Assembly: GCA_013376985.1 (NCBI GenBank)
Contig: JACABB010000010.1
Location: forward strand, 1-64,000
Source: Bacteroidales bacterium
GTDB lineage: Bacteria > Bacteroidota > Bacteroidia > Bacteroidales > Tenuifilaceae
Reading direction: 5' to 3'
DNA: 64,000 bases
Positions 61,095-64,000 of this stretch are shown one piece after another (the stretch's first letter is position 1; every line of letters begins with the position of its first letter). The position numbers were made by a program, and so were the translations under genes. The notes under the pieces are model-generated. The model ran no database searches. It saw only the letters and a program-made list of their open reading frames with translations, and was not told the DNA's origin.

Positions 61095-63598
61095 AGATTA
61101 CTGAAATTAAAATTAGTTTTTCGGGTTAAATATTCTGCTAATTTATTGCATTCTAGTGATTTGGATTTTTCTCCTAGTTGTAATAAGATTCTCGAAAGGT
61201 TTTTTAATAGTTTAACTTCTAAAATTCTATAACCAGCTATATTGCTCAATTCGGTAGAATTTCTGTAACAATCATAAGCTTTTGTCATTTCATTACTATT
61301 TAAGTAGAATGAAGCCTTTAAAAGTTGACCAAGAATTTGTAATAAGTAGCTATACATAGGATTGAGTAAGGATAAAATTAAGTCAATTTCAATAAAATCT
61401 TTTAGATCTAATTTTGTCCCTAATGTTAGTTTGCTATACAATCGATAAATTCTTAGCTCTTTACTTAACGAGATTATTTTTTTAGATTCAGCAATCTCAT
61501 CGGCTTTTGTTAGTTTCGCTAAAATGCTGTGCTGGTTTGTTATAATGAGTGCGTTATAAAACGGCATTTCGAAGGAACCATATTCGTAATTACTATCTTT
61601 CTGAAGTTCATTTAAATATTCCAAAGTTTGATCTAGGATAAATTTAGGATCTTCATTTTTTATAAGAATATGGTACATACATTTGCAGGCAAACCATATA
61701 CCTATGATATTTGGGTTTAGATTATTATTTTGAGGAAGCTCTTCTACCTGCTTATAAAATCGTTCAACTCTTCCATCATCTAATGCAAAAAAACCTGCGT
61801 AAACATTGTAAATATTTGAATAAAGATTTTCTACAGGATCTGAACTGCTTTTTGAATAATGATTTAGACTGAAAGAGAATGATCCGGTAATATTGTTTAT
61901 ATCTGGGTAGTCTTCAAATAAATATTTTCGGGCAATATTGTTTTTTGTGTATATTGGTATTAGAATTTTACGTAAATATTCATCTTTTCTAAGAGTTATG
62001 GCTATGTTTGGTAATGCTAGAACTGCCTTAAGGGTATTATAATCTAGTTCAAAAAAACTTTTTAAAGGCTCTAATATCCGATCCTTATATGTAAATTGAT
62101 AAAGTCGTATAATCAGGTTAGGTAGCATCTCATGGGTAGCATATTTTTTTGCTACTTTTTTAAATAACGAGATTGTAATAATATTCTCTTTTTCAAGATA
62201 AGCCCTTATGAGTAAAATCTCAAAAAGATTTCTATTTGAAATTTTTATTATTTTGCTATAACCACCATACTTATTATCAATATCTTCTTCAATAATAATT
62301 CCAAAAGATATCAAATCTTCATAAGCTCTAAAATAGTTTCCTGCAAGTTTTAAATGTATTGGGTATATCTCTTTTAATGCATTTTTCTTTACCTCGTCAG
62401 GCATCAAACCATAATCAGAAAGTTCGAGAACTTTATTTAGAATATCAGTTTTTTCTTCTGAATATTGGGCATTGTAAACTTGCTTATTAAGGAATTCTCT
62501 AAAAATCTCAATCTGATCATTCAATAAATATTCATTTTCAGGATGGTATATATCTATGAAAAGTTGTAGGAAAAAAGGATAGGATAACGTTTCTTTTAGT
62601 TCTAATGAGAACTCTTCAACTAGTGTCCTTTTTGAAAATTTTGAATTAATAGTATTATCAAGAATTTTTTGAATCTCATCAGATGTCAACAAAGGCATAT
62701 TTGCTTCTTCTGCAGAAAAGGAGATGGGTTGAATGCAAAACCATTTTTCATTATTTTCGATAAATGGCTTAAATTTAGTCCATGTGTAGTGTCTGGCAGA
62801 AATAATAATCTTAAGCCAGCTTGTCGTTGAAAATTTAAGTGAAAAATCAGCTAAGGAAGAATAAACTTTTTCCATTTTTGCACCGTGAAGATTTGATTCG
62901 TCAAGGGCATCTATAATAAGAATAAACTTACCCGGTGGATTTAAACCACTACTTTGTATACCCCTTAAAAAATTATAATCTGGAGAAAGACCTAGTTGAT
63001 GCAGTAGCCAATCTTCAAAATAAGCTTCAGAATTTGCAAATGAATAAAGGGAAATTGCCTGCAAAAAAAGAATGATATTTGTTGAAAAATTCTTTTTTGT
63101 TGAGTTTTTTTCATACCAATTTGCAAGTAATGTTGATTTGCCAAATCCACCTGGACCAATTAAAGCAGTTGAATTATACTCGCTTTTGATGAAAAAATTC
63201 ATTCTTTCATCTGCAAATTGTCTGTGAATGGTTTTATTAAAACTTATACCACTCTTACGTTTTATATGATCAAGTGTATTAACGCTAATTTTTTTTGATT
63301 TTTCTAAAACCCTATCCCATGTATCAATTATATTGTCATGACCGATGCTAGATATCCTATTATTATCAATGAAATGTTCCCAATCTCTTAAACCTATATA
63401 ATGTGAAAGTATATCAAGCGTGACACGTGATGGATTAGAATTCGTAAGAAGAAGGCCGAATATTCGTCGAAGGGTGGCTGGGCTTAAATATTCTCTAGTT
63501 GTATCTAATATGTTGTTAGACAATAATTTACAATCTTTTTGACAGATTATTTTCTTGCCAAATGTCTTTTCTACAGAGTTTCTAAGTTTTTCAATCAT
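61091..63598 (-). CDS. Large STAND/NACHT-like NTPase
   Basis: An 835-residue cytoplasmic protein. Residues 1-90 are a helical domain (LSPATLRRIFGLLLTNSNPSRVTLDILSHYIGLRDWEHF) that recurs at the start of many Bacteroidota proteins. The STAND-type NTPase has Walker A ALIGPGGFGKSTLLANW (about 143-158) and Walker B FILIIDALDESN (about 222-233), and a winged-helix-like region about 370-430. The C-terminal half (about 480-835) is all-helical, possibly TPR- or HEAT-like repeats (ASFYLNSNEMTKAYDCYRNSTELSNIAGY near 790). STAND ATPases act as regulated switches, including phage-sensing Avs proteins; no effector domain is recognisable. The end overlaps the sugar kinase by 4 nt. Confidence 0.88.
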   Translation of the reverse strand: MIEKLRNSVEKTFGKKIICQKDCKLLSNNILDTTREYLSPATLRRIFGLLLTNSNPSRVTLDILSHYIGLRDWEHFIDNNRISSIGHDNIIDTWDRVLEKSKKISVNTLDHIKRKSGISFNKTIHRQFADERMNFFIKSEYNSTALIGPGGFGKSTLLANWYEKNSTKKNFSTNIILFLQAISLYSFANSEAYFEDWLLHQLGLSPDYNFLRGIQSSGLNPPGKFILIIDALDESNLHGAKMEKVYSSLADFSLKFSTTSWLKIIISARHYTWTKFKPFIENNEKWFCIQPISFSAEEANMPLLTSDEIQKILDNTINSKFSKRTLVEEFSLELKETLSYPFFLQLFIDIYHPENEYLLNDQIEIFREFLNKQVYNAQYSEEKTDILNKVLELSDYGLMPDEVKKNALKEIYPIHLKLAGNYFRAYEDLISFGIIIEEDIDNKYGGYSKIIKISNRNLFEILLIRAYLEKENIITISLFKKVAKKYATHEMLPNLIIRLYQFTYKDRILEPLKSFFELDYNTLKAVLALPNIAITLRKDEYLRKILIPIYTKNNIARKYLFEDYPDINNITGSFSFSLNHYSKSSSDPVENLYSNIYNVYAGFFALDDGRVERFYKQVEELPQNNNLNPNIIGIWFACKCMYHILIKNEDPKFILDQTLEYLNELQKDSNYEYGSFEMPFYNALIITNQHSILAKLTKADEIAESKKIISLSKELRIYRLYSKLTLGTKLDLKDFIEIDLILSLLNPMYSYLLQILGQLLKASFYLNSNEMTKAYDCYRNSTELSNIAGYRILEVKLLKNLSRILLQLGEKSKSLECNKLAEYLTRKTNFNFSNL

Positions 63599-63717
63599 TT
63601 AAGTTGATCGGAGATTAAATATTAGCACAATCATTTGGTTCTATTGTTATCTACAAATGTAGTAAGGATTATTCTTTTTCAATGGACATAAAAAAGAATC
63701 TTGACTACTTTGACCAC

Positions 63718-63747
63718 TTGCTATAGATATTTGACAAAATACATTTG
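63718..63747 (+). promoter_or_regulatory. Promoter of the rightward terminal gene (TTG-N19-TACATTTG)
   Basis: CTTG (TTG at 63718-63720) is 19 nt before TACATTTG (63740-63747), a nearly ideal Bacteroidota promoter. It lies 15 nt before the ATG at 63763. Confidence 0.7.
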
Positions 63748-63762
63748 TAAAAAATATCCTAA

Positions 63763-64000
63763 ATGCGGGTTAGAGATATAAATGAGTTGGAGAATAAAAA
63801 GCATTCAGAGCTTATTAAAGCGGGAACGCAACAAGTTATAGAGGAGATTATATTTTTAATCTCCAAAAAAAATTCCTATGATAACTCACTCTATTCTATT
63901 GGGAACAACCGTTCAAAGATTGCCCTTATTACTTTTAATGCGAGGGAAGAATATCTTAACAATAATCAAATATTAGGTTCTAGTTTTTATCAGGTTAAAT
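63763..64000 (+). CDS. Unidentified gene, 5' part only (at least 79 aa)
   Basis: ATG 63763 opens a frame that continues past the window end. The visible start is MRVRDINELENKKHSELIKAG, then QQVIEEIIFLISKKNSYDNSLYSIGNNRS. It is helical and Lys/Asn-rich with no recognised motif. It has a good promoter of its own and is divergent from the STAND NTPase, so the two could be a pair. The rest of the gene is outside the window. Confidence 0.65.
   Translation, partial: MRVRDINELENKKHSELIKAGTQQVIEEIIFLISKKNSYDNSLYSIGNNRSKIALITFNAREEYLNNNQILGSSFYQVK

Overview
The window is AT-rich chromosomal DNA from a member of the Bacteroidota, probably a Bacteroidales/Marinilabiliales-type anaerobe or facultative anaerobe. 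The evidence is a short (about 287-residue) primary sigma factor, a Rho with a long N-terminal insertion, promoters with the Bacteroidota -7 element TAnnTTTG, a giant secreted protein with a type IX secretion C-terminal domain, a homodimer-type pyruvate:ferredoxin oxidoreductase, a hydroxylamine reductase (Hcp) operon and a tmRNA tag ending in NYALAA. I cannot name the genus. No rRNA, tRNA, CRISPR array, prophage or complete insertion sequence was seen.

Layout. 1-4.5 kb: tmRNA, rho, primary sigma factor, rpe. 4.5-13.9 kb: a nine-gene aromatic amino-acid cluster (pheA, aminotransferase, tyrA, DAHP synthase/chorismate mutase, aroB, aroD, aroE, aroA, aroC) that lacks only shikimate kinase. In front of pheA lie two consecutive leader-peptide attenuators. 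The first encodes a 26-residue and the second a 22-residue peptide, each packed with Phe and Tyr codons, and each is followed by a T-tailed hairpin whose 5' arm can pair with the leader's own 3' end. This tandem Phe/Tyr attenuation system is the most striking element of the window. 14-19 kb: a saccharopine/alanine-dehydrogenase-like oxidoreductase and nifJ. 19-26 kb: a LytS-type sensor kinase with a two-component propeller region and its LytTR regulator, then ruvX, def and comEC. 26-33.5 kb: two tiny paralogous lipoproteins, a 1663-residue secreted T9SS protein, a tandemly duplicated hairpin region and a PstS-like lipoprotein.

33.7-39.5 kb: a Crp/Fnr regulator resembling HcpR, and a heptose-nucleotide operon in which one protein carries nucleotidyltransferase, HAD phosphatase and uridine-kinase-like domains, followed by hddA and gmhA, then a family 2 glycosyltransferase. 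39.7-45.6 kb: a CBS-domain protein with a HEPN-like N-terminus, an MFS transporter, and a ferredoxin-hcp-cupin-cupin operon preceded by a perfect 16-bp Fnr-type palindrome at the activator position of a Bacteroidota promoter. 46-58 kb is mostly housekeeping: KAS III-like synthase, transaldolase-like aldolase, tsaC, mobA, gapA, a SpoIIE-type phosphatase, an ABC permease, an acyl-CoA reductase-like protein and miaA. 58.5-64 kb: a peptide-binding lipoprotein, a BadF-type sugar kinase, a large STAND/NACHT-like NTPase and the start of a divergent gene that runs off the window.

Intergenic DNA is unusual: several gaps carry related degenerate word-repeats (variants of CAACTGTCAACT, ACACTACACACT, AGTGGAAAGTGGAAA, CGCAAAG) and strong palindromes of REP type.
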